Under the pieces are notes generated by a model that was given only the letters and a program-made list of their open reading frames with translations, did not search any database and had not been told where the DNA came from. Position numbers and translations under genes: made by a program. A stretch of 64,000 nucleotides of DNA, taken from the NCBI RefSeq assembly GCF_000275825.1, contig NZ_JH719942.1, forward strand, positions 2,120,160 to 2,184,159, given 5' to 3'. This document shows positions 49,149 through 57,358 of this stretch, one piece after another. The stretch is from Saprospira grandis DSM 2844 (GTDB taxonomy: Bacteria > Bacteroidota > Bacteroidia > Chitinophagales > Saprospiraceae). The first letter of the stretch is position 1. Each line of letters opens with the position of its first letter.

Positions 49149-51200
49149 ATGGGGTACATTTCAGAAAAGACGGTTCAAGAAATCTTCGATACCGTAAAGG
49201 TCGAAGATGTGGTAGGCGATTTTGTCCACCTCAAAAAAAGAGGGGCCAACCTGATCGGTCTCTGCCCCTTTCATGGCGAAAAAACGCCCTCTTTTACGGT
49301 CTCTCCAGCCAAAGGCATTTATAAATGCTTTGGTTGTGGCGCTGGCGGCAATGCCGTGAATTTTGTCATGGAACATGAAACGATCTCTTACCCCGAGGCC
49401 CTCCGCTTTTTGGCCCAACGCTATAATATCGAAATTGAAGAGGAGGAAAGCTCTGAGGAATATAAGGAACAACAACGCCAAGCCGATAGCCTCTATATTA
49501 TCAACGACTTTGCACAAAAGCATTTTGCCGCCCAAATGCAAACGGATTATGGCCGCTCGGTTGGCCTTTCGTATTTTAAGGAAAGAGGCCTGCTGCAAAA
49601 AACAATTGACCGCTTTGGGCTGGGCTTTGCCAATGGCCGAAATAGCGACCTCCTGCAAACCGCAAAAGCTAAAGGCTACGATTTAGAACTACTCCAAAAA
49701 GCTGGACTCGCCACTCAATACGGCAATGATTTCTTCAGAACCCGCGTCATGTTCCCGGTCCATAATTTATCGGGAAAAGTCCTCGGCTTTGGGGGCCGAA
49801 TGCTGGGCAACAATAAGAAACAACCCAAGTATCTCAATACGCCCGAATCCGATATTTACCAAAAGTCCAAAATCCTTTACGGAATTTATCAAGCCCGCCA
49901 AGCGATCGTCAAAGCTAAGGAGTGCTACATGGTGGAGGGCTATATGGATGTGCTGGCCCTCAGCCAAGCGGGGATCGAAAATGTGGTGGCCTCTTCAGGG
50001 ACCTCACTCACCCCCGGCCAAATCCAATTGGTCAAACGCTATACGCCTAATCTGACCCTACTTTATGATGGCGATAAGGCCGGAATTAAGGCCGCTTTGC
50101 GTGGACTCGACCTGATTCTGGAGCAAGATATGAATGTTAAGGTGGTCCTGGTCCCCGAAGGCGAAGATCCCGATTCTTACCTGCAGAAGCTGGGCCTCAA
50201 GGCCTTTAGAGAGTACCTAGAACAACAGGCTACCGATTTTATCCTCTTTAAGATGAATCTTTTGCTAGAGGATAAGGCCGATGATCCCTTGGCCCGTGCC
50301 GAATTACTGCAAGATATTGTGGGCAGTATCGCCAGAATTCCCGATAGCCTCAAACGAGCCACTTATGTCCGTAGCTGCGCCCAAAGACTCGAAATTAGTG
50401 AGCAAATTCTTCATATTGAGGTCAATAAACGCATCGCTAAGGCGCAATCTGATGCCGAAAAAGATGCCCGCCGAGAGGAACGCCAACAGGCCCGCCGCCA
50501 ACAAAGAAATCAACAAAAACAACAGTTGGCCCCCGGCGAATTGCCCCCGCCTATGGAGGAGGACCAGTTTGGTCCCCATGCAGAAGGGGAGTACGCTCCC
50601 GACAATATGGCCGGTCCCGCTACAGACCCACAAACTGGTCCCGCTGCCGTTTTGGGCCATTTTCAAGAAAAAGATATTTTGCGCCTGCTGATCAATTTTG
50701 GCGATAGAGCCTGGCCCGATGCCGAGGAAGCCGATACTTTGGCCGAGTTTATTTTACTCAATATGGGCGAGCTGTTAGCCGAGTTTGACCAACCCCTCTA
50801 TGCCGAAATCATTGAGCTTTGCATTGATCGTTTGGAGGAGGGAGAGCCCATCAATTCCCAGTATTTTACCCAACATCCCAAGGCCGAACTGGCCCAATTG
50901 GCCATCAATTTATTGGCCGACCCCTATATTTATTCGCCCGGCTGGGAGCGCCTAAATGTCTACCTCAACTCCCAAGAAATGCCCGAGCAAAACCATGTAG
51001 CCGATGCCAAAAGCGGCATTTTGCGCTTCAAGCTCCATAAACAAGAGCGCCTTTTGGCCGAAAACCAACAACAGATTAAGCTGCTCCAAAGTCAGCCCGA
51101 CAAAATGGAGGAGCTCATCCTGCACCTCAAAATTCACCAAAAGCTCAAGGCCCAACAAACCGAACTAGCTGCTCAGTTAAAGACGGTTATTTTGCGTTGA
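49149..51200 (+). CDS. dnaG: DNA primase
   Basis: 683 residues from ATG 49149 (MGYISEKTVQEIFDTVKVEDV); the longer upstream frame is not conserved in type. An N-terminal CHC2 zinc finger (LCPFHGEKTPSF ... YKCFGCGAGGNAVNF) precedes the primase core and TOPRIM domain (YMVEGYMDVLALSQAGIENVVASSGTSLTPGQ, TLLYDGDKAGIKAALRGLD). A Gln/Arg-rich linker (about residues 440-500) leads to a C-terminal helicase-binding-like domain. DnaG makes RNA primers for replication. It is a single gene, with an ISL2-group IS and the retron upstream. Confidence 0.95.
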   Translation: MGYISEKTVQEIFDTVKVEDVVGDFVHLKKRGANLIGLCPFHGEKTPSFTVSPAKGIYKCFGCGAGGNAVNFVMEHETISYPEALRFLAQRYNIEIEEEESSEEYKEQQRQADSLYIINDFAQKHFAAQMQTDYGRSVGLSYFKERGLLQKTIDRFGLGFANGRNSDLLQTAKAKGYDLELLQKAGLATQYGNDFFRTRVMFPVHNLSGKVLGFGGRMLGNNKKQPKYLNTPESDIYQKSKILYGIYQARQAIVKAKECYMVEGYMDVLALSQAGIENVVASSGTSLTPGQIQLVKRYTPNLTLLYDGDKAGIKAALRGLDLILEQDMNVKVVLVPEGEDPDSYLQKLGLKAFREYLEQQATDFILFKMNLLLEDKADDPLARAELLQDIVGSIARIPDSLKRATYVRSCAQRLEISEQILHIEVNKRIAKAQSDAEKDARREERQQARRQQRNQQKQQLAPGELPPPMEEDQFGPHAEGEYAPDNMAGPATDPQTGPAAVLGHFQEKDILRLLINFGDRAWPDAEEADTLAEFILLNMGELLAEFDQPLYAEIIELCIDRLEEGEPINSQYFTQHPKAELAQLAINLLADPYIYSPGWERLNVYLNSQEMPEQNHVADAKSGILRFKLHKQERLLAENQQQIKLLQSQPDKMEELILHLKIHQKLKAQQTELAAQLKTVILR

Positions 51201-51213
51201 TGATTATTTTTTT

Positions 51214-51350
51214 GGGGCCTGCCGCCTTCGGCGGCCGGGCCCTTGCAGGGCTCGCAGCTCTGCTCGGCCCTGCGGGCTCATTTCATTTCGCCCTAGGTCT
51301 GCCGCTGCGCGGCCCCCTTTCAGGCCCCTAGGCCTGCGGGCCTTCGGCCC
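51214..51350 (+). repeat. GC-rich hairpin-mosaic element, copy 18 (family B, second subtype)
   Basis: Head GGGGCCTGCCGCC after a T tract, GGGCCCTTGCAGGGCTC linker, core GCTCGCAGCTCTGCTCGGCC, hairpin 2 GGGC..GCCC with the TCATTTCATTTC loop, hairpin 3 CCGCTGCGCGG, linker TTTCAGGCCCCTAGGCC and terminal GGGCCTTCGGCCC. It starts 13 bp after dnaG. Confidence 0.87.
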
Positions 51351-51561
51351 TTTTTACTGTAGGTTGAAACCTACAGCAACAACGGTATTGCTTCGCAATG
51401 ATTGATGAATGAGGGTTAAAACCCTCATGAAGTTAACTCCTCGCTAACAATTGGCCTGCAGCTTAAAAGCGGCAGGAGCTGAAAACTAAATATCTCCTTT
51501 CCATAAACAAAGCAGGGGCTTTTAAGCCGCTGCGGCAAGAAAGACCCAGGCCCAAGAAGAA
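51351..51561. other. spacer between facing repeat copies 18 and 19
   Basis: No gene. It contains short inverted repeats: GTAGGTT/AACCTAC near 51359-51376, ATTGCTTCGCAAT near 51388-51400 and ATGAGGGT/ACCCTCAT near 51411-51428. The last two resemble parts of the inserts in copies 1 and 8 and the spacer of copies 8 and 9. Confidence 0.6.
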
Positions 51562-51716
51562 TGGCTGCGGCCTTTAGGCTGCAGACAAACGGCCTAGCGA
51601 TGGTAGGCAGTGCGGCAAAGCCGCAGACCAAGCAAAAACTTGTTTTTTGCGCAGGGCCGAGCGAAGAGCGAGCTGCCGAACGTAGCGCCGCAAGGCGAAG
51701 CCGCAGCGGAGGCCCC
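51562..51716 (-). repeat. GC-rich hairpin-mosaic element, copy 19 (family B)
   Basis: On the minus strand: head GGGGCCTCCGC whose first base is the last base of the TAG stop of the gene at 51716, linker GGCGCTACGTTCGGCAGCTC, core GCTCGCTCTTCGCTCGGCCC, AT-rich hairpin 2 GCAAAAAACAAGTTTTTGC, hairpin 3 GCGGCTTTGCCGC, then linker CATCGCTAGGCC and a tail hairpin near 51564-51582. Confidence 0.85.
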
Positions 51717-52294
51717 TAATTATCCTCCCATAAATTGATATAGATATGCGTATGAATGAGGCCCCCGCTCAATTGACGCATATCAGCGCTCAGGGCATTG
51801 GTATAGCTACCTTTGAGCTCCCAGGCCCAATTTCTTCCATGATAAATTTCTAGGCCCAAAAAGGGACTTAGTTGAGGGGCCCAATCCACATCATTGCGGG
51901 CGAGCCCACCAAACTCTAGCCCAAAAAAGGGCAAGAAAAAGCGGCGGCGAAAGCCCTGCTCAAAAGAAAAGCGCGCCCCAAAACTAATGAGCAACATTTG
52001 GATGTCGGCTTGCTCTAGGCTTTGTAGCTGGCTAAACTGCGCAAAAAAGGCAAATTGAGCGGGAGAAAAATCGCCTTCCATGGTTTGGTTGTAGAGCTCA
52101 AAGCCAAAAGAAGGACCGTGAAAAGGCCCCGTTTGATCATACTGTATTGGGAAAAAAGTATTGTAGCCAAGGGCAGGGGCAAAAAGGCGGCCCGCCTCAT
52201 CCAGATACTCTTTTTTAGGGCGTTTATTGATTTGCTCCTGGGCGCTGGCCCAATAGGGGAGGAGCAGCAAGAAGAGAAAAGAAAGCATTTTCAT
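51716..52294 (-). CDS. small exported outer-membrane-type protein, third of a tandem set
   Basis: 192 residues from ATG 52294; a TTG at 52312 would overlap the upstream gene. The signal peptide ends YWASAQ. Segments shared with the two upstream genes are PALGYNTFFPIQYDQTGPFHGPSF, FGARFSFEQGFRRRFFLPFFGLEFGGLAR and LSPFLGLEIY, a pattern of amphipathic beta strands typical of small barrel proteins. It ends at a stop codon that touches repeat copy 19. Confidence 0.75.
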   Translation of the reverse strand: MKMLSFLFLLLLPYWASAQEQINKRPKKEYLDEAGRLFAPALGYNTFFPIQYDQTGPFHGPSFGFELYNQTMEGDFSPAQFAFFAQFSQLQSLEQADIQMLLISFGARFSFEQGFRRRFFLPFFGLEFGGLARNDVDWAPQLSPFLGLEIYHGRNWAWELKGSYTNALSADMRQLSGGLIHTHIYINLWEDN

Positions 52295-52305
52295 GAAAAG
52301 GGGAT

Positions 52306-52881
52306 TTACCAAAAGTTAAATTGTATACTACTGCCTAGGGTCCAGCCACTTAGGGAGCTATTGTGCTCGCCCGTGGCAAAGGTATAGCGGCTGTTGATGC
52401 GCCAAGAAACGCGCTTATTGTGCAAAATATTAAGGCCTAGTACGGGGCTAAACTGAAAGCTACTGCCCAGATCAGAGCGGCCCATATTTCCTAAATCGGC
52501 TCCAAAATAAGGCACGAAAAAAGAGCGATATAAGCCTGTTTCAAAAGAAAACTCTGCACCAAGTCCCCATAAAAATTGCTGACTAATGCCTTTTTCTGTT
52601 TCATATAAACGCTGCAAACGAACATACAAATTGAGGTAGGCGGGCCCCCAGATTTCATCATCATAACTATATTGATAAAAGCTAAAGCGAAAACTTGGTC
52701 CATGATAAGCATTACCCAAACTATCATTGAGTGGGGTATAAAAATCATAGCCTATTTCAGGAACCGCATAAGCTTCCCAGGAATAATCTGGACGCAGTTT
52801 ACAAATGGCTAAACTATCTTGTTTTTGAGCTTGTAAGGCCCAGCCGCTCCACAGAAAGAGCAGCAATAAATATAATCGCAT
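52306..52881 (-). CDS. small exported outer-membrane-type protein, second of a tandem set
   Basis: 191 residues with a signal peptide ending ALQAQ. It shares PEIGYDFYTPLNDSLGNAYHGPSF, GAEFSFETGLYRSFFVPYFGADLGNMGRSD and FQFSPVLGLNI with its neighbours. It ends in FNFW, an aromatic C-terminal strand as used by barrel-assembly machinery. Spacing to the genes on either side is 11-12 bp, so the three form one operon. Confidence 0.77.
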   Translation of the reverse strand: MRLYLLLLFLWSGWALQAQKQDSLAICKLRPDYSWEAYAVPEIGYDFYTPLNDSLGNAYHGPSFRFSFYQYSYDDEIWGPAYLNLYVRLQRLYETEKGISQQFLWGLGAEFSFETGLYRSFFVPYFGADLGNMGRSDLGSSFQFSPVLGLNILHNKRVSWRINSRYTFATGEHNSSLSGWTLGSSIQFNFW

Positions 52882-52893
52882 AAAAAGGGGATT

Positions 52894-53451
52894 TTACCAA
52901 ACGGCCACCGAAACGCCCGCCTGAAGTTGAAGACCACTGTACTGGTCAAATTCTTTGTTGTTTACATAAGGATATTGGGCCTGAATATGGACCAAAAACC
53001 GCTCGGCCTGATAAATATTACAACCCAAAATTGGACTAAACTGAAAGCCCTGCTCTGCCGAACTTCTCGATATGCCGCCTAGCTCCAAGCCATAATAAGG
53101 CACCATAAAATGCCGACGAATACCTCGCTCAAAAGAACCCAAAAACGAAAATCCCCAATAACTTAGGTTTTCGCCCCCCTTTTTGCTGCTGCCCAACTGG
53201 CTGTAGCGCCCTTCTATCCGAAGATAGCCCGGACTATACTTATCCGAACTCCCAATGCTAAAAATCACAATTTGGGCATTGATACCATGAAATAAGCCCA
53301 AACTATCTATATTCTGCTGAGGGATAAAACTGCTATAGCCCACTCCAGGCATAAAAAAACGTTCCCAATCTAAACTAGCATCGGGTTTTTTGTCTTGGCC
53401 CAAAACAAAGAGGGGAAGGGCCAAAAACAAGATCCATAGGAATTTTTGCAT
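52894..53451 (-). CDS. small exported outer-membrane-type protein, first of a tandem set
   Basis: 185 residues with a signal peptide ending FVLGQ. Shared segments are PGVGYSSFIPQQNIDSLGLFHG, GSFERGIRRHFMVPYYGLELGGISRSS and FQFSPILGCNIY. The C-terminus ends AVW. It is first in the three-gene operon, whose promoter must lie in the 100 bp before 53558. Function unknown. Confidence 0.77.
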   Translation of the reverse strand: MQKFLWILFLALPLFVLGQDKKPDASLDWERFFMPGVGYSSFIPQQNIDSLGLFHGINAQIVIFSIGSSDKYSPGYLRIEGRYSQLGSSKKGGENLSYWGFSFLGSFERGIRRHFMVPYYGLELGGISRSSAEQGFQFSPILGCNIYQAERFLVHIQAQYPYVNNKEFDQYSGLQLQAGVSVAVW

Positions 53452-53552
53452 AATGTTCTGTTTTCCTCAATTTAATAAAAAAATAGGAGCTTGTCTCGCC
53501 CCGCAGGCCCATATTTAAAAGGCCCAAAATGGGAGAAATAAAAGCGCTTGCT

Positions 53553-53560
53553 TACCTTTG
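53553..53560 (+). promoter_or_regulatory. -7 box before the TrpF-like gene
   Basis: TACCTTTG fits TAnnTTTG and lies 21 bp before ATG 53582. It overlaps the TTG at 53558 that begins the longer open frame, which argues for the ATG as the true start. Confidence 0.5.
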
Positions 53561-53581
53561 CCCAAACTTCAATCTACCAGC

Positions 53582-54220
53582 ATGCTAAAAACAATGATTA
53601 AGGCCTCTCAAATGGCCAACCTGACAGACGCCCGCTATTTTGCCGCCTGGGGCGTAGAATATATGGGCTTTTGTATTGACCCCAATGCTGCCGAAGCCCT
53701 TTCTATTACAGAGTTTAAAGCCATGAAGGAATGGCTGGTGGGCCCCCAAATCGTTGGGGAGTTTATGGGCCTCAACCAAACCGAAGAACTCTTGCCCTGG
53801 ATCGAAAAACTAGGCCTGCAAGCTATTCAACTTGGCCCCTTTTCTAGCCTGGCCGCCGCCAAAGAATTGGCCCAACATACCCAAATTATTAAGGAGGATG
53901 TGCTAGAATCCCTAGACGATCTCTCCAATCTTGCTAGCACTTATGCCGAATGGCAACCTTATACGGCTTTTTTTCTGCTCGATCTAGAGCGCAATAATAT
54001 GCATTGGAAGGACCTCAACCCCCAGCAAAAAGCCCAATTGGCCGAGCTGGCCCAAACTTATCCGCTCTGCCTGAGCCTCCCCTTTGAGGCCTCAGAGCTA
54101 GACGATATTCTGGCCCTCGGCATTAAAGGCCTCTCCCTTAAAGGAGGCGAAGAGGAAAAAGTCGGCTACAAATCCTTTGATGAATTAGACGATATTTATG
54201 AGGTCTTGATGGAAGACTAA
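53582..54220 (+). CDS. phosphoribosylanthranilate isomerase-like protein lacking the catalytic Cys
   Basis: 212 residues from ATG 53582. The N-terminus MIKASQMANLTDARYFAAWGVEYMGFCID aligns with the TrpF start KICGITNLEDA..A...GADALGF, and a TIM-barrel pattern follows (GEFMGLN, LQAIQLGPF, FFLLDLE, IKGLSLKGG). TrpF needs Cys in the KxCG motif; here that position is Ser (KASQ). An Asp in FLLDLE may match the catalytic acid. There are no other trp genes nearby. It may be a diverged isomerase or a paralogue with another role. Confidence 0.7.
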   Translation: MLKTMIKASQMANLTDARYFAAWGVEYMGFCIDPNAAEALSITEFKAMKEWLVGPQIVGEFMGLNQTEELLPWIEKLGLQAIQLGPFSSLAAAKELAQHTQIIKEDVLESLDDLSNLASTYAEWQPYTAFFLLDLERNNMHWKDLNPQQKAQLAELAQTYPLCLSLPFEASELDDILALGIKGLSLKGGEEEKVGYKSFDELDDIYEVLMED

Positions 54221-54223
54221 AGC

Positions 54224-54262
54224 AAAATGGGAGTATAGCTTGGCGCTATACTCCCATTTTTT
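54224..54262. terminator. bidirectional terminator between the TrpF-like gene and a lipoprotein gene
   Basis: A perfect 15-bp stem AAAATGGGAGTATAG with a 7-nt loop and T-rich flanks on both strands serves two convergent genes. Confidence 0.9.
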
Positions 54263-54281
54263 GATTCTCGCTTTTTAGCGC

Positions 54282-54863
54282 CTATTTTTCAGGCTTTTCC
54301 CAGCCTTCAATGGGGTCTACAGCAATCATCTGTAGCTCCAAACGCTCTTTGCCCTTGGCATTGATGGCCTCAATCTGCTCGTACCAATCATAAGCCGATT
54401 GGTTGATGCGGCCCATAAATTTGCCCCAGAAAATAAAAAATACATAGTCGCTATCTTCGGCCATACTATAGCTCTTTTGGCTAAAAGCCTGCTGAAAAAA
54501 AGGGGCCCAATCAGACAATTGCAAACTGCTATCAATGTCTAGCTTATCCATTTGCTCCCACTGTTCCAAAAATAAGGTCAATCCCCCAGAACAATCTATG
54601 CTATCTGGCTTATAGCGCAAGCGATAGCCCTCCCGATTGAAGATGTACACCTCTGGCGCCTCTGGTCCAAATTCCGCATACTGCTGATAGCCAGTAAAAT
54701 GCGCAATCTGCTGACTGTCGACCGCTATTTTTTTTCGCAAATAGTCGTATAAACTGCTGGCGGTCTCCTCTTTGGGCTGCTTCACCCCATAATAACGAAG
54801 CATAATTTTCTGACAAGAAGAAAGGGAAATAACTAAGAGCAGAAAGAAAAAGAGCTGTTTCAT
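54282..54863 (-). CDS. lipoprotein of unknown function
   Basis: 193 residues with a lipoprotein signal (LLLVISLSSCQKIML). The mature part is mixed alpha/beta and acidic (VYIFNREGYRLRYKPDSIDCSGGLTLFLEQWEQ, DYVFFIFWGKFMGRINQSAYDWYEQ). The last segment suggests a thioredoxin-like or vitamin K reductase-associated fold, but I cannot assign it. Monocistronic. Confidence 0.72.
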   Translation of the reverse strand: MKQLFFFLLLVISLSSCQKIMLRYYGVKQPKEETASSLYDYLRKKIAVDSQQIAHFTGYQQYAEFGPEAPEVYIFNREGYRLRYKPDSIDCSGGLTLFLEQWEQMDKLDIDSSLQLSDWAPFFQQAFSQKSYSMAEDSDYVFFIFWGKFMGRINQSAYDWYEQIEAINAKGKERLELQMIAVDPIEGWEKPEK

Positions 54864-54944
54864 AAGTGGAGGCTAAGGTTTCGGTAAATAATAAAATAAG
54901 TCTACTCAAGATAGTTTTTTTACTCAAAATTAGTTTGCTGTTTT

Positions 54945-55170
54945 GGGGCCTCCGCTGCGGCTTCGCCTTGCGGCGCTACGTTCCGCAGCTCGCTATTCGC
55001 TCGGCCCTGCGCGGGCTTCGCCCGCTGGGTCTGGCCTGACGGCCACTGCTGCACATCGCTAGGCCGTTTGGCCTTCGGCCATAGGGCCACCCTTCCACAT
55101 CGGTTACTCCCTTTGGTCGTCGAAGACGCCCTAAAGGGCTTGTTGTGGCCGTTTGGCCTTCGGCCATAGG
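54945..55170 (+). repeat. GC-rich hairpin-mosaic element, copy 20 (family B with extra 3' module)
   Basis: Head GGGGCCTCCGC, linker GGCGCTACGTTCCGCAGCTC, core variant GCTCGCTATTCGCTCGGCCC, hairpin 2 GCGGGCTTCGCCCGC, hairpin 3 GGCCTGACGGCC, linker GCACATCGCTAGGCCG, TTTGGCCTTCGGCCA, then the extra module at about 55078-55170 seen in copy 16, here with a GCCCTAAAGGGC hairpin and a second TGGCCTTCGGCCA. Confidence 0.87.
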
Positions 55171-55240
55171 GGCGTTTATCTATGCTATTGGGGCTGTGTA
55201 GAATAGCTGCTTTCATTCAAAATCTGTTATTCTGCATCTA

Positions 55241-55379
55241 GAGGCGGCGAAGCCGCCGGCTGAGGGGCTGTAGCAGGGCCGCCGAAGGCGGCAGACCAAG
55301 GCGGCGCAGCCGCCGCAGGGCCGAGCAGACCTGCGAGCTGCGCAATGGCCCGACCCGAGCGAAGCGAGTGGGCAGCCCC
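55241..55379 (-). repeat. GC-rich hairpin-mosaic element, copy 21 (family A)
   Basis: On the minus strand: head GGGGCTGCCC, imperfect hairpin 1 CTCGCTTCGCTCG, linker GGGTCGGGCCATTGC, core GCTCGCAGGTCTGCTCGGCC, hairpin 2 GGCGGCTGCGCCGCC, hairpin 3 CCGCCTTCGGCGG, linker CTACAGCCCCTCAGCC and terminal GGCGGCTTCGCCGCC. It faces copy 20 across a 70-bp spacer that holds no gene. Its linker variant is the same as in copy 8. Confidence 0.87.
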
Positions 55380-55527
55380 AAAATATCCGGAAATATAGCC
55401 CACTCATCTACTCCTTGGTAGGTATGGGCCAAAAAGTGGCCAAGATGAGCCGCTATTGCATTTTGTTTTGTACTTTGGCAACTTTGCCCCCCAACCCCAG
55501 TTATTTAGTCTTCACTAATTTGCCCAA

Positions 55528-57357
55528 ATGGGCCTGAAAATGAAAGCATTTATAGCCGTTTTAGCCTATCTGAAACCCTACCGTTTCCTAGGCGTTCTCA
55601 ATGTGATTTTTAATGCCCTAACCGCCTTTTTTAGCATCTTTTCGCTCATGCTTTTGGGGCCCTTTCTCGATATTCTGTTTAAGGAGGAAATGCCTAGCCT
55701 GCCCGCCCAAGATCCTACGGCAGGTTGGAGCGAACAGTGGGTAACTTTTTTCAATCGGGAATTGATTATGTATATGCAGGAGCATGGGCGACCCGCGGCC
55801 CTTTTTTGGGTTTGTGGGATCATGATTGGGGCTTTCTTTTTTAAGAATATATTCCGCTATTTGGCCCTTTTTGTCATGGCTCCCGTAAGAAATGGTATCG
55901 AAAGAGATTTGCGACAGGCCGTTTTTGGCCAATTGATGAGTTTGCCGCTTTCCTACTTCTCGCAAGAGCGCAAAGGGGACCTGATGTCGAGACTCAGCTC
56001 GGATGTCAAAGAGCTGCAATGGAGCGTACTGCGTTCGGTAGAAACTTTGGTCCGCTCGCCCCTCACCTTAATTGGTTCGGTAGGCGTGATGCTCTATATT
56101 AGCCCAGAACTAACGGGTTTTTCTTTTGGGCTTTTCCTTTTTGTGGGCCTCATTATTGGCCAGTTGGGTAAGGTTTTGCGGAAAAACTCGGCCAAGGCGC
56201 AGGCAAGTCTGGGCCGCATCCTCTCTCAAATAGAAGAGAGCATTGGGGGCTTAAGAGTGATCCAAGCCTTTGGGGCCGAGGGTTTTCAGCGAGAACGCTT
56301 TGCCGAAGAAAATAGCTATTACCTCAATGTGAGTAATCGGATTCAGTGGCGTAAGGACCTCTCTTCTCCGCTAACCGAATTTTTGGGCATCTGCGTCATT
56401 GCGGCCCTTCTGCTCTATGGTGGGCATTTGGTCTTTGATGGCGCTTTTGATGCCTCGACCTTTGTGATGTTCATCCTGATGTTTTACAATATTATTGATC
56501 CCGCTAAATCCTTTGCCACGGCCCTTTATGATGTGCAAAAGGGCCGAGCTGCAGCCGATCGCCTCAACCAAATCCTCAAAGCGCCCAGAGAAATTGATGA
56601 GCAGCCCAATGCCTTGCCCATTAGTGAGCTCAAAGAAGCCATAGAGGTAAAGAACATTCAGTTTGGCTATGAAAAGGACCAAAAAGTATTGGATGGAGTG
56701 AGCTTTCGCTTAGAAAAAGGGAAAACTATCGCCTTGGTGGGCGTATCGGGGTCTGGAAAATCAACCATTGCCGATTTACTTCCCCGTTTCTATGAGCCCC
56801 AAGCTGGCGAAATCCTTTTGGATGGCGAGCCGCTTTCGGCATATCGCCTACAAGATTTGAGGGCCTTATTTGGGATGGTTTCTCAGGATGCCATTCTCTT
56901 TAATGATACCATATATAACAACATCGTTTTTGGTTTGCCCGATGTAACAAAAGAGCAGGTAGAAGCGGCGGCCAAAATTGCCTTTGCCCACGACTTCATT
57001 ATGGAGCAAGAAGAGGGCTATCAAACCAATATTGGCGACCGAGGCATGAAGCTCAGTGGGGGGCAGCGGCAACGGCTAACTATTGCTCGAGCGGTGCTGC
57101 GCAACCCTCAGGTTCTCATTTTGGATGAGGCCAGCTCGGCCCTAGATGCCGAATCGGAACAGGCCGTACAAAAAGCCCTAGATGAGCTCATGCAAGAGCG
57201 CACTGCCTTGCTGATTGCGCACCGCCTCTCTACGGTCCAAAAAGCCGATGAAATCTTAGTCATGCAAGAAGGCAAAATTGTAGAAAGAGGAAGCCCCGCC
57301 GCCTTAGTGGCCCAAAATGGGGTTTATGCAAAGTTGGTGGCCTTGCAGCGTTTATAG
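55528..57357 (+). CDS. MsbA-like ABC exporter (fused permease-ATPase)
   Basis: 609 residues. An N-terminal six-helix ABC1 exporter domain (VLNVIFNALTAFFSIFSLMLLGPF, LPLSYFSQERKGDLMSRLSSDV) is followed by a nucleotide-binding domain: Walker A VGVSGSGKSTIADLL, Q-loop GMVSQDAILFNDTIYNNI, signature KLSGGQRQRLTIARAVLRNP, Walker B VLILDEASSALD and H-loop LIAHRLSTV. The size and layout fit lipid A flippases (MsbA), but multidrug exporters look the same. A second ATG at 55540 is also possible. Confidence 0.93.
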   Translation: MGLKMKAFIAVLAYLKPYRFLGVLNVIFNALTAFFSIFSLMLLGPFLDILFKEEMPSLPAQDPTAGWSEQWVTFFNRELIMYMQEHGRPAALFWVCGIMIGAFFFKNIFRYLALFVMAPVRNGIERDLRQAVFGQLMSLPLSYFSQERKGDLMSRLSSDVKELQWSVLRSVETLVRSPLTLIGSVGVMLYISPELTGFSFGLFLFVGLIIGQLGKVLRKNSAKAQASLGRILSQIEESIGGLRVIQAFGAEGFQRERFAEENSYYLNVSNRIQWRKDLSSPLTEFLGICVIAALLLYGGHLVFDGAFDASTFVMFILMFYNIIDPAKSFATALYDVQKGRAAADRLNQILKAPREIDEQPNALPISELKEAIEVKNIQFGYEKDQKVLDGVSFRLEKGKTIALVGVSGSGKSTIADLLPRFYEPQAGEILLDGEPLSAYRLQDLRALFGMVSQDAILFNDTIYNNIVFGLPDVTKEQVEAAAKIAFAHDFIMEQEEGYQTNIGDRGMKLSGGQRQRLTIARAVLRNPQVLILDEASSALDAESEQAVQKALDELMQERTALLIAHRLSTVQKADEILVMQEGKIVERGSPAALVAQNGVYAKLVALQRL

Positions 57358-57358
57358 G

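Noticed and set aside
56540-56560. GGGCCGAGCTGC inside the ABC exporter gene as a repeat core
   Set aside because: It is ordinary coding sequence within a conserved protein, without neighbouring linkers or hairpins.
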